A stretch of DNA of 64,000 nucleotides from Fluviicola sp. (lineage in GTDB: Bacteria > Bacteroidota > Bacteroidia > Flavobacteriales_D > Crocinitomicaceae), in assembly GCA_017983675.1 (NCBI GenBank), contig JAGOAZ010000007.1, forward strand, positions 1 to 64,000. The letters are read 5' to 3'. The translations under genes were made by a program, and so were the position numbers. The notes below the pieces were generated by a model, which worked only from the letters and a program-made list of their open reading frames with translations, was not told where the DNA came from and did no database searches. Numbering within the stretch: the first letter of the stretch is position 1; every line of letters begins with the position of its first letter. Of this stretch, positions 50,443 through 59,237 are shown piece by piece.

Positions 50443-51882
50443 ATGGTTGTTGCATTCATATTTATAATTGGTTTGTTTTTCTTTTATCAAAAAAGAACTC
50501 CTGATTTACAGCGTTACGACCTGATTCTTGCTTGGCTCATCCGTTTGGCTTTTTCATTACTTTTTGTTTTTATCTATTATCAATATTATCCCAATGGAGC
50601 GACAAATTCTGATATTGGTTCGTGTATGCACGATAGTCAAATTTTAGCGCAAGTTTTTTATCAATCCCCAAAAGCATATATTGAATGTCTCTTTGGACTT
50701 GAAAGTCAGCAAACGATTAACCTGTATTTAAGTGCTACAACGAAGTGGAGTTCTCCGTTTACTTTTTTTATTGACGACACTAAAAATGTTATACGAATCA
50801 ACAGTTTGTTGTTTTTTCTTTCAAAAGGATCAGTATATGTTCATTTGATGATCATTTCTTTCTTTTCAATGCTTGGAATTCGCGAACTTTTTCTAACGTT
50901 TCATCAGCGCATATGGATCAATAAAAGAGTCTTTTGGTATGCCTTGGTCGTTTTGCCAAGTTTCGCGTTTTGGTCTTCAACATTATTGAAAGAACCCTTC
51001 TTGTTGATTGGTCTAGCATTGTTTTTACGCGCCACATTTGGTGATCTTTCCCTAAAAGGAAGCATTTGGCGATGGGTTGTGGGTGGAATTTTAATGATTT
51101 TATTCAAACCATATGTTTTACTTTGTTTATTGTGTGCCATAGCAATTGTTTTTATTGCGCGATTAGTCAATAAAAAAGCGCTACTTCAAGCAAGTTTTTT
51201 TGTTGTACTTGTAGCTCTTGTTTTGGTGGTTTTTGTCCCGATATTTCATCAACAGCCGATGCGTTTTTTAACACGCAAACAATTTGATTTCAATAACATG
51301 GCCAAGGGTGGTGTTCATGTGTTGACTGACTCCTGCTTTTATTATTTTACTCCCGAACAGAAAAAGTATTTGCACATTGTCGATAGTACCGTTTATTTAA
51401 AACAGCCAATTGTTGCCCAAAAAGAACAATTTGGTCGTGTTGCTACTGCCAAACCTCTTTTTTTATTGCCGAATAAAAATGGTTGGCGCTTGTATTTTCA
51501 AGCTGAAAAATCGAATAGTTATATAACACTGCAACCGCTTGATAATTCTCCACTACAATTAATAAAAAACATCCCTGAGGCGCTCACAAATGCTACTTTC
51601 AGACCTTTCTTTTGGGATAAAGGAGGCGTGCTGAAGTGGGTGAATATCTTGGAATCACTTGCGTTATTTGTTTTTTTAAGTGTCGCAATGTGGAAAAAGA
51701 TTGAACGCACAGCGTCCGATAAACAAACAATTACAACACTTTTGTGGTTTAGTATCTTATTGCTCTTGTTGATTGGTTTTACAACACCTGTTATTGGTGC
51801 AATAGTACGTTATAGAATACCAGCATACTTGGCGCTTTTTTTAATCGCTGCGACTGGAAAAAAAATAAAGAAATTACAATGA
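50443..51882 (+). CDS. Multi-spanning membrane protein, paralogue of the one at 3935-5269
   Basis: A 479-residue protein with about ten helices and a large loop after helix two that contains NSDIGSCMHDSQI and YQSPKAYIECLF. It also has PSFAFWSSTLLKEPFLLIG and a second extended hydrophilic region at about residues 265-375. The order of these blocks matches the glycan-cluster protein at 3935-5269, so both belong to one family of probable membrane glycosyltransferase or polymerase-like proteins. Function is not known. The ATG at 50443 is preferred over a TTG two codons upstream. It overlaps the SDR gene by ATGA. Confidence 0.68.
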   Translation: MVVAFIFIIGLFFFYQKRTPDLQRYDLILAWLIRLAFSLLFVFIYYQYYPNGATNSDIGSCMHDSQILAQVFYQSPKAYIECLFGLESQQTINLYLSATTKWSSPFTFFIDDTKNVIRINSLLFFLSKGSVYVHLMIISFFSMLGIRELFLTFHQRIWINKRVFWYALVVLPSFAFWSSTLLKEPFLLIGLALFLRATFGDLSLKGSIWRWVVGGILMILFKPYVLLCLLCAIAIVFIARLVNKKALLQASFFVVLVALVLVVFVPIFHQQPMRFLTRKQFDFNNMAKGGVHVLTDSCFYYFTPEQKKYLHIVDSTVYLKQPIVAQKEQFGRVATAKPLFLLPNKNGWRLYFQAEKSNSYITLQPLDNSPLQLIKNIPEALTNATFRPFFWDKGGVLKWVNILESLALFVFLSVAMWKKIERTASDKQTITTLLWFSILLLLLIGFTTPVIGAIVRYRIPAYLALFLIAATGKKIKKLQ

Positions 51883-52634
51883 AATACATTTTAATAACTG
51901 GAGCAACTGCTGGATTTGGCGAAGCTACCGCACGCATGTTTGCGGAGAATAACTGGAATTTAATCATAACTGGTCGTCGCTCTGAACGATTAGCACAACT
52001 GAAAAGTGAGTTAGCTCATTTCCCAGTTAAGATAGAAACCTTGTGTTTTGATGTGCGAGATGAACAGCAAGTCAACGCAGCAATTGCTTCTTTATCGGTT
52101 GAAGTAAAGAACAATATTCAAATATTGGTCAATAATGCAGGATTGGCAGTTGGGAGAAGTCCAATTGCTGATGGGGTAACCGATGATTGGAACCGAATGA
52201 TTGACACGAATATCAAAGGCTTGTTATACGTTACGAAAGCAGTTGTTCCAATTTTGCAAAAAAATGGTTTTGGACACATCGTTAATCTTGGTAGTATTGC
52301 TGGGAAAGAAGTTTATGCTGGAGGAAATGTATATTGTGCTACGAAACATGCTGTTGATGCTTTGTCGCGTTCGATGCGCATTGATTTGGTAAACGATGGA
52401 ATCAAAGTGACCAATATTGCGCCTGGTGCAGCCGAAACAGAATTTTCTCTGGTGCGTTTTAAAGGTGATGAAGCAACTGCGAAAAGTGTGTATGATGGCT
52501 TTGATCCATTACAAGCAGAAGACATTGCTGATGCTATTTATTATGTGTGTACACGTCCAAAACACGTAACAATAAATGATTTGGTGATTATGCCAACTGC
52601 GCAAGCCTCATCCACTGTTTTTAATAAAAAATAA
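51879..52634 (+). CDS. Short-chain dehydrogenase/reductase, YdfG-like
   Basis: A 251-residue classical SDR. The cofactor motif GATAGFGEATARMF is at residues 7-20, with TGRRSERL after strand two (NADP preference likely). ILVNNAGLAVG precedes the catalytic Ser in NLGSIAGKE and the Tyr-Lys pair in VYCATKHAVDALS. PGAAETEFSLVRFKGDE matches the 3-hydroxy acid/L-allo-threonine dehydrogenase branch (YdfG). It is translationally coupled to the membrane-protein gene before it, and the amidohydrolase gene begins 1 base after it. The natural substrate is uncertain. Confidence 0.92.
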   Translation: MKYILITGATAGFGEATARMFAENNWNLIITGRRSERLAQLKSELAHFPVKIETLCFDVRDEQQVNAAIASLSVEVKNNIQILVNNAGLAVGRSPIADGVTDDWNRMIDTNIKGLLYVTKAVVPILQKNGFGHIVNLGSIAGKEVYAGGNVYCATKHAVDALSRSMRIDLVNDGIKVTNIAPGAAETEFSLVRFKGDEATAKSVYDGFDPLQAEDIADAIYYVCTRPKHVTINDLVIMPTAQASSTVFNKK

Positions 52635-52635
52635 G

Positions 52636-54264
52636 ATGAAATTAATTCTCATTGCGCTTCTTGGTCTACTGTTGTTTTCACAATGTATGAAAGGTCAACA
52701 TGTCGACTTAATCGTTCACAATGCAACTATTCACACCATGAATGAATACGATGATGTGGAAGAAGCAATGGCTATTCGTGACGGTGTAATTGTTGAAATT
52801 GGCGCTGAGCGACAAATCAATAATAAATATAGTGCAGATGAATACATCGATGCAGAAAATAGTGAGATTTATCCTGGTTTGACGGATGCACATGGGCACA
52901 TGATGAGTTATGCACGTATGTTACTTTCAGCCGATTTATTTGGGAGTTCGTCCATGCAAGAAATTGTTGTGCGTTTAGAAAAATACGATCAAAAAAACAA
53001 ATTACCAGTCATAATTGGTCGTGGTTGGGATCAGACAAACTTTTTATTTGATGAAGAACTTTCAAATGAAAAATTGAATCAACTTTTCCCAAACAAACCA
53101 GTATTGATCTACCGTGTAGATGGACATGCCGCGCTAGCGAATAATGCAGCATTGAAAAAAGCTGGAATTTCTGCTACTTCTATCATTCCTGGAGGAAGAG
53201 TGGATGTCATAAATGGCAAATGTTCAGGATTGCTATTGGATAATGCAATTACTCGTGTTGCAGCAGTTTTGCCAGATTTTGATAGCAAAAAAATGGAGGG
53301 CGCTTTAAAACAAGTAGAGCAAGAATTGTTTCAGTTTGGTATTACAGGAGTGCACGAAGCTGGAGTCGATTTCAAAGATCTAAACATTCTACGGTCACTT
53401 TGTAAATCCAATCAATTGTCGTTGAACGTGAATGTGATGTTGTTTCCTACAAAAGAAAATGTGGGTTTTGCAAAAAAGTATGGTATTGTTCAGGAGGGTA
53501 ATTTTTCCGTTCGATCGTTTAAAATAATTGGAGATGGTGCTTTGGGTTCGCGTGGTGCATTGCTTAAGAAAACATATTCTGACGATCCGTATAATCACGG
53601 CATTTTGACAACTGCTGTAGCTGAGATGGAACGAGTTGCAGGAATTGCGCGATCAATCAATTACCAAGTTAACATTCACGCAATAGGCGATTCAACAAAT
53701 CAATTAGCGCTCGCTATTATTCAAAAACACACGAAAGGTAAAGTTGATCACCGATGGCGGATAGAACATGCTCAGGTAATTGATCCAACTGATTTTTTAG
53801 CCTTTGCTAAAGCAGGAGTGATTCCATCTGTTCAACCAGTTCATGCTGTTTCTGATCAAAAATGGTTAGAAAAACGAATTGGAAAACAACGCATGAACGG
53901 AGCTTATGCCTATCAAACATTATTGAATCAAACAGGTATTTTAGCAATTGGTTCTGATTTTCCTTACGACTATATGGATCCGATGCGAACGATTTTCGCT
54001 GCTGTAAAGCGAAAGAATGCTGAAAATATTCCGCAAAGTGGATTTTTATCGCGCGAACGAATTTCCTTAAACGACTGCTTGAAAGGAATGACTATTTGGG
54101 CTGCGATGGCTGGTTTTGATGAAGAGAAAAATGGCTCGCTTGAAAAAGGAAAATATGCAACATTTGTTTTGTTTCCAGCTCCATTGGTTGCACAAGCAAC
54201 CTTTGCGTCTAATTTTGCACGATCTGTTTATATTCGTGGTAAAAAACGCTATTCCCAGGAATAA
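52636..54264 (+). CDS. Amidohydrolase family 3 protein (YtcJ-like), exported
   Basis: A 542-residue metal-dependent hydrolase. An N-terminal hydrophobic signal ends in LFSQC, so it may be a lipoprotein with an unusual Gln before Cys. The beta-sandwich start DLIVHNATIHTM leads to metal-site motif LTDAHGHM (His86/His88). Later metal ligands are probably in VNIHAIGDSTNQL, WRIEHAQVIDPTDF and AIGSDFPYDYMDPM. The C terminus returns to the sandwich with GSLEKGKYATFVLF. YtcJ-like members act on N-acyl amino compounds or cyclic amides. The specificity is unknown. Confidence 0.88.
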   Translation: MKLILIALLGLLLFSQCMKGQHVDLIVHNATIHTMNEYDDVEEAMAIRDGVIVEIGAERQINNKYSADEYIDAENSEIYPGLTDAHGHMMSYARMLLSADLFGSSSMQEIVVRLEKYDQKNKLPVIIGRGWDQTNFLFDEELSNEKLNQLFPNKPVLIYRVDGHAALANNAALKKAGISATSIIPGGRVDVINGKCSGLLLDNAITRVAAVLPDFDSKKMEGALKQVEQELFQFGITGVHEAGVDFKDLNILRSLCKSNQLSLNVNVMLFPTKENVGFAKKYGIVQEGNFSVRSFKIIGDGALGSRGALLKKTYSDDPYNHGILTTAVAEMERVAGIARSINYQVNIHAIGDSTNQLALAIIQKHTKGKVDHRWRIEHAQVIDPTDFLAFAKAGVIPSVQPVHAVSDQKWLEKRIGKQRMNGAYAYQTLLNQTGILAIGSDFPYDYMDPMRTIFAAVKRKNAENIPQSGFLSRERISLNDCLKGMTIWAAMAGFDEEKNGSLEKGKYATFVLFPAPLVAQATFASNFARSVYIRGKKRYSQE

Positions 54265-54268
54265 AAAA

Positions 54269-54290
54269 AGGTTCGCCGGCAAACGAACCT
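54269..54290. terminator. Hairpin after the amidohydrolase gene with its T-run on the opposite strand
   Basis: AGGTTCG pairs with CGAACCT (7 bp) around CCGGCAAA. The plus strand continues CTTAAC without a T-run. The minus strand has seven T residues after the stem. It may stop antisense transcription entering the operon, or work poorly in the sense direction. Confidence 0.5.
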
Positions 54291-54438
54291 CTTAACAAAC
54301 CAAAAATCATTTTGTTATTCATTTTTTAAATTAGAAAAAACTACTTCTTAAAAAACGAATAGCATGTATAGAAAACCACTTCCATGATGTAAAGGTACTT
54401 TAGTCGATTGGCTAAAAGTTCATTAAAAAAACAAATGT

Positions 54439-54446
54439 TATATTTG
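54439..54446 (+). promoter_or_regulatory. -7 promoter element of the acyl-CoA ligase gene
   Basis: TATATTTG is an exact TAnnTTTG match. It predicts a 5' leader of roughly 60 bases before the ATG at 54512. The rest of the 54265-54511 gap holds no gene that I can see. Confidence 0.6.
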
Positions 54447-54511
54447 AATGAACATTTTAGGCTTGTTAATTAATTTTGATTTTATAACTTGCTTTAACTA
54501 TTACGAAGAAA

Positions 54512-56281
54512 ATGAATCAAATAACACGTTTATTCGATATTCCATATTATCAATTAGAGCGATATCCCAATGATAATATGTTTGTTACTAAAACAGCTGG
54601 AAGTTGGGTGTCAATGTCAACTGCAACATTTTTAACAAAAGCAAATGAGATGTCATTGGCATTGTTAGCCTTGGGAATAGAAAAAGGAGAACGTGTAGCA
54701 TTAATTTCGACTAATAGAGTTGAATGGAATGTGATGGATATTGCACTGCAACAAATCGGCGCAATTGTAGTTCCCTTATATCCAACGATATCTTCAGAAG
54801 ATTACAAATACATTTTCAACGATGCGGCTATGCGTTATGCCTTTGTTGGGAATAGTGAAATTTTGGAGCGACTTAACGCAGTGAAATTAGATATCCCATC
54901 GTTGCTTACCATTTTTTCATTTGATCAATTACCTGATGCAACGTATTATCTTGATTTAATAGAAGCAGGTAAATCAATAGATAGTTCAAGAGTAAATGAG
55001 TTGAAAGCAAATGTTCAAAACGAAGATTTAGTAACAATCATTTATACCTCAGGTACAACTGGAAATCCAAAAGGAGTGATGTTGTCACACAATAATTTAT
55101 TGTCCAATGTGCTTGCGACAGAGCCGATTATTCCCGCAAATGAAAAATCTCCTGTATTGACTTTTTTACCAATTTGTCATGTGTACGAACGCATGTTGCA
55201 TTATTTGTACATGCGTGTTGGAGCGAGTGTTTACTTTGCTGAATCGATGGATACTATTGGTGATAATATTCGAGAAGTGAAACCCGAAGTTTTTTCAGCT
55301 GTCCCGCGCTTGATTGAAAAGGTTTTTGATCGCATCATGGCCAAAGGTGAAGAGTTGAAAGGATTGAAACGAACATTATTCTTTTGGGCGGTAAAATTGG
55401 CTGAGTCTTATGATTTTGAAGGAAAATCGTATTGGTATCAATTCCAATTATTCGTTGCTCGCAAGTTGATTTTTTCTAAATGGAAAGCAGCTTTAGGTGG
55501 GAATGTGCGCGCAATAGCTTCTGGTTCTGCCGCGTTGCAACCTCGTTTAGCACGCATATTTTTTGCTGCTCAAATCCCAATATTGGAAGGGTATGGATTA
55601 ACAGAAACTTCTCCCGTTGTATCTGTAAATTGTCTGAAAAACGGTGTGAAATTTGGTACTGTTGGTTTATTGATTGCTGGAGTCCGCGTAAAAATAGCTG
55701 ATGACGGTGAAATTTTAGTCAAAGGACCAAATGTGATGTTGGGTTACTACAATAACCAAACGGCAACTGATGAGGTAATGGACGAAGAAGGTTGGTTCAA
55801 AACAGGTGATATTGGCGAATTGGAAAAAGGAACATTCCTGAAAATTACCGATCGAAAAAAAGAAATTTTCAAAACTTCAGGTGGTAAGTATATCATTCCT
55901 CAAGTGATGGAAAATAAATTCAAAGAATCACGTTTCATTGAGCAAGTGATGATTGTAGGTGAAAGTCAAAAATTCCCTGCTGCGTTAATCGTTCCAAATA
56001 TCCATTTCATAAAAGAGTGGGCTGAACGAAAAGCAATTGATTTTTCAACTGACACAGCTGAAGCAATTGTAAGTGACCCGAAAGTAGTCGCTCGAATAGA
56101 GCGAGAAATAAACACTTTGAATGCAGGTTTTGGGAATTGGGAACAAGTGAAACGTTTTGCGTTATTGCCGAATGAATTTTCAATCAATTCAGGAGAATTG
56201 ACACCAACGTTAAAGTTGAAACGTAAATTTATCACGCAGAAATACCAAGAAATAATAACAGGCTTTTATTCCGCCGAATAA
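54512..56281 (+). CDS. Long-chain acyl-CoA synthetase (AMP-forming)
   Basis: A 589-residue ANL-superfamily ligase that activates fatty acids as acyl-AMP and then acyl-CoA. The P-loop is TIIYTSGTTGNPKGVMLSH (about 177-195). PEVFSAVPRLIEKVFDRIM is typical of the long-chain branch. IPILEGYGLTETSPVVS is the A5 adenine-binding motif, and GWFKTGDIGELEKGTFLKITDRKKEIFKTSGGKYI is the hinge and A8 region. The length matches bacterial FadD15-like enzymes close to eukaryotic ACSL rather than E. coli FadD. It is transcribed alone and converges with the sigma factor gene. Confidence 0.93.
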   Translation: MNQITRLFDIPYYQLERYPNDNMFVTKTAGSWVSMSTATFLTKANEMSLALLALGIEKGERVALISTNRVEWNVMDIALQQIGAIVVPLYPTISSEDYKYIFNDAAMRYAFVGNSEILERLNAVKLDIPSLLTIFSFDQLPDATYYLDLIEAGKSIDSSRVNELKANVQNEDLVTIIYTSGTTGNPKGVMLSHNNLLSNVLATEPIIPANEKSPVLTFLPICHVYERMLHYLYMRVGASVYFAESMDTIGDNIREVKPEVFSAVPRLIEKVFDRIMAKGEELKGLKRTLFFWAVKLAESYDFEGKSYWYQFQLFVARKLIFSKWKAALGGNVRAIASGSAALQPRLARIFFAAQIPILEGYGLTETSPVVSVNCLKNGVKFGTVGLLIAGVRVKIADDGEILVKGPNVMLGYYNNQTATDEVMDEEGWFKTGDIGELEKGTFLKITDRKKEIFKTSGGKYIIPQVMENKFKESRFIEQVMIVGESQKFPAALIVPNIHFIKEWAERKAIDFSTDTAEAIVSDPKVVARIEREINTLNAGFGNWEQVKRFALLPNEFSINSGELTPTLKLKRKFITQKYQEIITGFYSAE

Positions 56282-56289
56282 ATAACTTG

Positions 56290-56898
56290 TTAGATAGCGT
56301 CTTTCGTTTGTTGCATCATTTGTGCTAAAAAATCACGCGCTCGAAATAATTGTGCCTTTACGGTTCCTATTGGTAGGTTTAATTCTTCAGCGATTTCTTC
56401 GTAACTCAATTCTTCGAAATAACGCAGTTTTACCAATTCTTGGTAACGTGGTTTTAGTTTCCCAACCAAGTGGTGCATGTGTTTCACCTTTTGGTTGTAA
56501 ATAATTGTTTCTTCGGGATCCAATGTAGTAGCACGCGCTTCAATTTGTATACTATCTCCATCATCTGTTACATAACCAGAATCCATTGAAGTCACTTTGA
56601 TACGTTTTTTACGAATAAAGTCAATACAATTATTAGAAGCGATTTTGAACAACCAGGTACTGAATGCGAATGTTGGTGAATATTGATCCAAGCGACTAAA
56701 TGCTTTGCCAAATGCTTCAATAGTCAAGTCGTCTGCATCATCGGTATGGCGCACCATCTTATACATCATGAAATACAAGGACTCACGGTAACGCTCCATC
56801 AATTCGGCATAAGCTGATTGGTCGCCTTTTTTCGCTCGTTCCACTAAGGCATAATCGACCTTTGCTTTGTCCGATAAATGTTCCGCCGTCACTTCCAT
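56290..56898 (-). CDS. ECF-type RNA polymerase sigma factor
   Basis: A 202-residue sigma-70 family protein. Region 2 spans about 20-95 (AYAELMERYRESLYFMMYKMV, then DADDLTIEAFGKAF and FSTWLFKIASNNCIDFIRKK, the -10 and core-binding parts). Region 4 spans about 135-195 (LKPRYQELVKLRYFEELSYEEIAEELNLPIGTVKAQLFRARDFL). An acidic linker of about 40 residues separates them. No anti-sigma gene follows. The gene overlaps the glycosyltransferase gene by 10 bases, so their expression is tied. The regulon is unknown. Confidence 0.93.
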   Translation of the reverse strand: MEVTAEHLSDKAKVDYALVERAKKGDQSAYAELMERYRESLYFMMYKMVRHTDDADDLTIEAFGKAFSRLDQYSPTFAFSTWLFKIASNNCIDFIRKKRIKVTSMDSGYVTDDGDSIQIEARATTLDPEETIIYNQKVKHMHHLVGKLKPRYQELVKLRYFEELSYEEIAEELNLPIGTVKAQLFRARDFLAQMMQQTKDAI

Positions 56899-58025
56899 TT
56901 TGACGTATTTTTTTGCAATGTTGAATAATAAAAGAACGGTGTGACAATGACGTAAACCAAATCGAGAAAAGGCAATGCTAAAATAAAACTACGTGCTTTC
57001 AAACGATTAAAACAAACGCCCAATAACCACCATTTTAGAAGCAATACAAATCCAAATCCAGCTAATGCATGTATCCACCATCCACTTTGTGTTAGCAAAA
57101 TAACAAAAGAAATGAGTAATAACAACATGGTCATTGGATAGATTCCTAACATTGCTTTTTTGAAAAACTTATATTTTACAGAAGTACTGTTGTGACGGGC
57201 TTTTTGTAATACAAAATCTTCCCAAGTTGTTTTTGCATCACTGTAGATAAAACTCGCTGGATTTAATTGTATAGCAACGTTTTCTTTTGTTCCTGCTTCT
57301 TGCACAAACAAGTCATCGTCACCTGAAGTCAATGAATAATGCGATTTGAATCCACCTACTTCATTGAAAAGTGTTTTGGTATATGCTAAATTCCGACCGA
57401 CGCCCATATATGGTGAACGATTAATTGCCATTGAAAAATAGTGAACAGCAATCATCGTCGTGTCAAAACGAATAACTTTGTTTAAAAAACCTGGAGTTGT
57501 TTTGTACGGTCCATAACCCAAAACAAGTGCTTTTTTTTCTGTAAATTGATTGGCCATTTCAGCTAACCAATGAATACTTGTTGGCGTACAATCGGCATCA
57601 GTAAGCAATAAATGCTCATGAGTTGCACGTTTAATCCCAAGTGTTAATGGTAATTTTTTACTCGGCAACAAATGTTTATTTTTTTCAACATCTACGACAA
57701 CTAGATTAGCGTATTCGCGTTGTAACGCATTGAGTAAGTGTTTTGAATCGTCAACGGATTGATGATTAACAACGATTACTTCAAATTCGGAATCATACAA
57801 CTGATCCATGATTTTCGGGATGTTCTCAAATAAATTATCTGCTTCGTTTCTTGCTGCAATAATTATCGAAACGGGAGGGAGTATTCCCGTGTTTTTTTGT
57901 TGTTTGCGAAAAGCTAAGCGCCCAAAAAACAGGATGACATATATAGTTTGAACAAACACGAAAAATGCGAACACCCAAAAGGTGTAAAATAAGAACGTGT
58001 CATCTATACTTGGTATAATTTTCAT
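56889..58025 (-). CDS. Family 2 glycosyltransferase, membrane-bound
   Basis: A 378-residue protein with an N-terminal helix (about 11-33). The GT-A domain begins PVSIIIAARNEADNLFENIP, continues with FEVIVVNHQSVDDS (nucleotide site) and LLLTDADCTPTS (the DxD-type metal motif), and has TSGDDDLFVQEAG as acceptor/catalytic acidic block. Two or three C-terminal helices follow (about 290-360). This layout is that of processive or lipid-linked-sugar GT2 enzymes. Donor and acceptor are unknown. It is divergent from tgt and is followed by the sigma factor gene. Confidence 0.88.
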   Translation of the reverse strand: MKIIPSIDDTFLFYTFWVFAFFVFVQTIYVILFFGRLAFRKQQKNTGILPPVSIIIAARNEADNLFENIPKIMDQLYDSEFEVIVVNHQSVDDSKHLLNALQREYANLVVVDVEKNKHLLPSKKLPLTLGIKRATHEHLLLTDADCTPTSIHWLAEMANQFTEKKALVLGYGPYKTTPGFLNKVIRFDTTMIAVHYFSMAINRSPYMGVGRNLAYTKTLFNEVGGFKSHYSLTSGDDDLFVQEAGTKENVAIQLNPASFIYSDAKTTWEDFVLQKARHNSTSVKYKFFKKAMLGIYPMTMLLLLISFVILLTQSGWWIHALAGFGFVLLLKWWLLGVCFNRLKARSFILALPFLDLVYVIVTPFFYYSTLQKNTSKWK

Positions 58026-58074
58026 TTATCTTACGAATTGATTTGCAAAGATGGCATGCTTTCTGAAATACACT

Positions 58075-58082
58075 TATCTTTG
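58075..58082 (+). promoter_or_regulatory. -7 promoter element of the tgt operon
   Basis: TATCTTTG, an exact consensus match, lies 24 bases before the ATG at 58107 and inside a longer in-frame reading frame from 58038. It therefore fixes the start of tgt. Confidence 0.65.
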
Positions 58083-58106
58083 TCGCGTTTATTTTTCAAC
58101 ACAATT

Positions 58107-59237
58107 ATGCACTTCGAACTGAAGCACAAAGATCCAGCATCAAAAGCACGCGCTGGTTTATTACATACAGATCACGGAACAATAGAAACTCCGATCTTCA
58201 TGCCGGTTGGTACACAAGGCACTGTAAAAGGTGTCCATCAACAAGAATTACGTGACGATGTCGAAGCACAAATAATTCTCGGGAATACATTTCACCTCTA
58301 TTTACGTCCGAGTTTGGATGTGATTGAAGGCGCTGGTGGTTTACATCAATTCATGAATTGGGAACGTCCAATTTTGACAGATAGTGGCGGTTATCAAGTT
58401 TATTCTTTGGCAACTTCACGAAAAATCACCGAAGAAGGTGTGCGTTTTCAGTCACACCACGATGGAAGTTATCATTTTTTCAGTCCCGAACGTGCAATCG
58501 ATATTCAACGCAGTATTGGCGCTGATATCATCATGGCTTTTGATGAATGCACGCCTTATCCGTGTGATTTTCGCTATGCAAAACGTTCGATGCACATGAC
58601 GCATCGTTGGTTGAAAAGATGTATTACTCAAATGGATCAAACAACACCTAAATACGGATACGATCAAGTGTTGTTTCCGATTGTTCAAGGCAGTGTTTAC
58701 CCGGAATTACGAAAAGAATCAGCAGAATTCATAGCCGAACAAGGAGCGTTTGGAAATGCGATTGGTGGATTGTCTGTCGGTGAACCCGATGAGGATTTGT
58801 ACAGCATGACCGATTTGGTTTGTAACATTTTACCTGAAGACAAACCGCGTTATTTGATGGGAGTTGGAACACCAGTTAACATTCTAGAATGTATCGCTTT
58901 GGGAATTGATATGTTCGATTGTGTTATGCCTTCGCGCAATGCACGTCATGGAATGTTGTTTACTTCTGAAGGAACTATCAATATCAAAAACAACAAATGG
59001 CGTTTGGATTTTTCCCCACTTGATCCAAATGGAACAGCTTACGTAGATCATGTTTATACAAAAGCATATTTGAACCATTTGATCAAAGCAAAAGAAAATT
59101 TAGCAATTCAAATTGCCACAATACATAATTTAGCGTTTTATTTAGCGTTAGTAAAAGAAGCGCGTAAACGTATTTTAGATGGTACGTTTACAAAATGGAA
59201 AGACGAACAAGTAGTCAAATTAGGTAGAAGAATTTAA
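58107..59237 (+). CDS. tgt: tRNA-guanine(34) transglycosylase lacking the zinc cysteines
   Basis: Tgt exchanges guanine 34 of GUN-anticodon tRNAs for preQ1 on the way to queuosine. The 376-residue product has the family blocks ETPIFMPVGTQGTVKG, LTDSGGYQVYSL with the general-acid Asp, MAFDECTPYP and GGLSVGEPDE. DCVMPSRNARHGMLFT carries the nucleophilic Asp. The structural zinc site is altered: the C-x-C-x-x-C positions are Gly309, Ala311 and Asp314, and only the distal His340 is kept. Catalytic residues are intact, so activity is likely. The promoter and the usual length support the start. It overlaps the next gene at the TAATG junction. Confidence 0.95.
   Translation: MHFELKHKDPASKARAGLLHTDHGTIETPIFMPVGTQGTVKGVHQQELRDDVEAQIILGNTFHLYLRPSLDVIEGAGGLHQFMNWERPILTDSGGYQVYSLATSRKITEEGVRFQSHHDGSYHFFSPERAIDIQRSIGADIIMAFDECTPYPCDFRYAKRSMHMTHRWLKRCITQMDQTTPKYGYDQVLFPIVQGSVYPELRKESAEFIAEQGAFGNAIGGLSVGEPDEDLYSMTDLVCNILPEDKPRYLMGVGTPVNILECIALGIDMFDCVMPSRNARHGMLFTSEGTINIKNNKWRLDFSPLDPNGTAYVDHVYTKAYLNHLIKAKENLAIQIATIHNLAFYLALVKEARKRILDGTFTKWKDEQVVKLGRRI

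Noticed and set aside
58038..58106. Longer Tgt start at 58038
   Set aside because: A consensus -7 promoter element lies inside the extension, and the protein from 58107 has the normal length of 376 residues.
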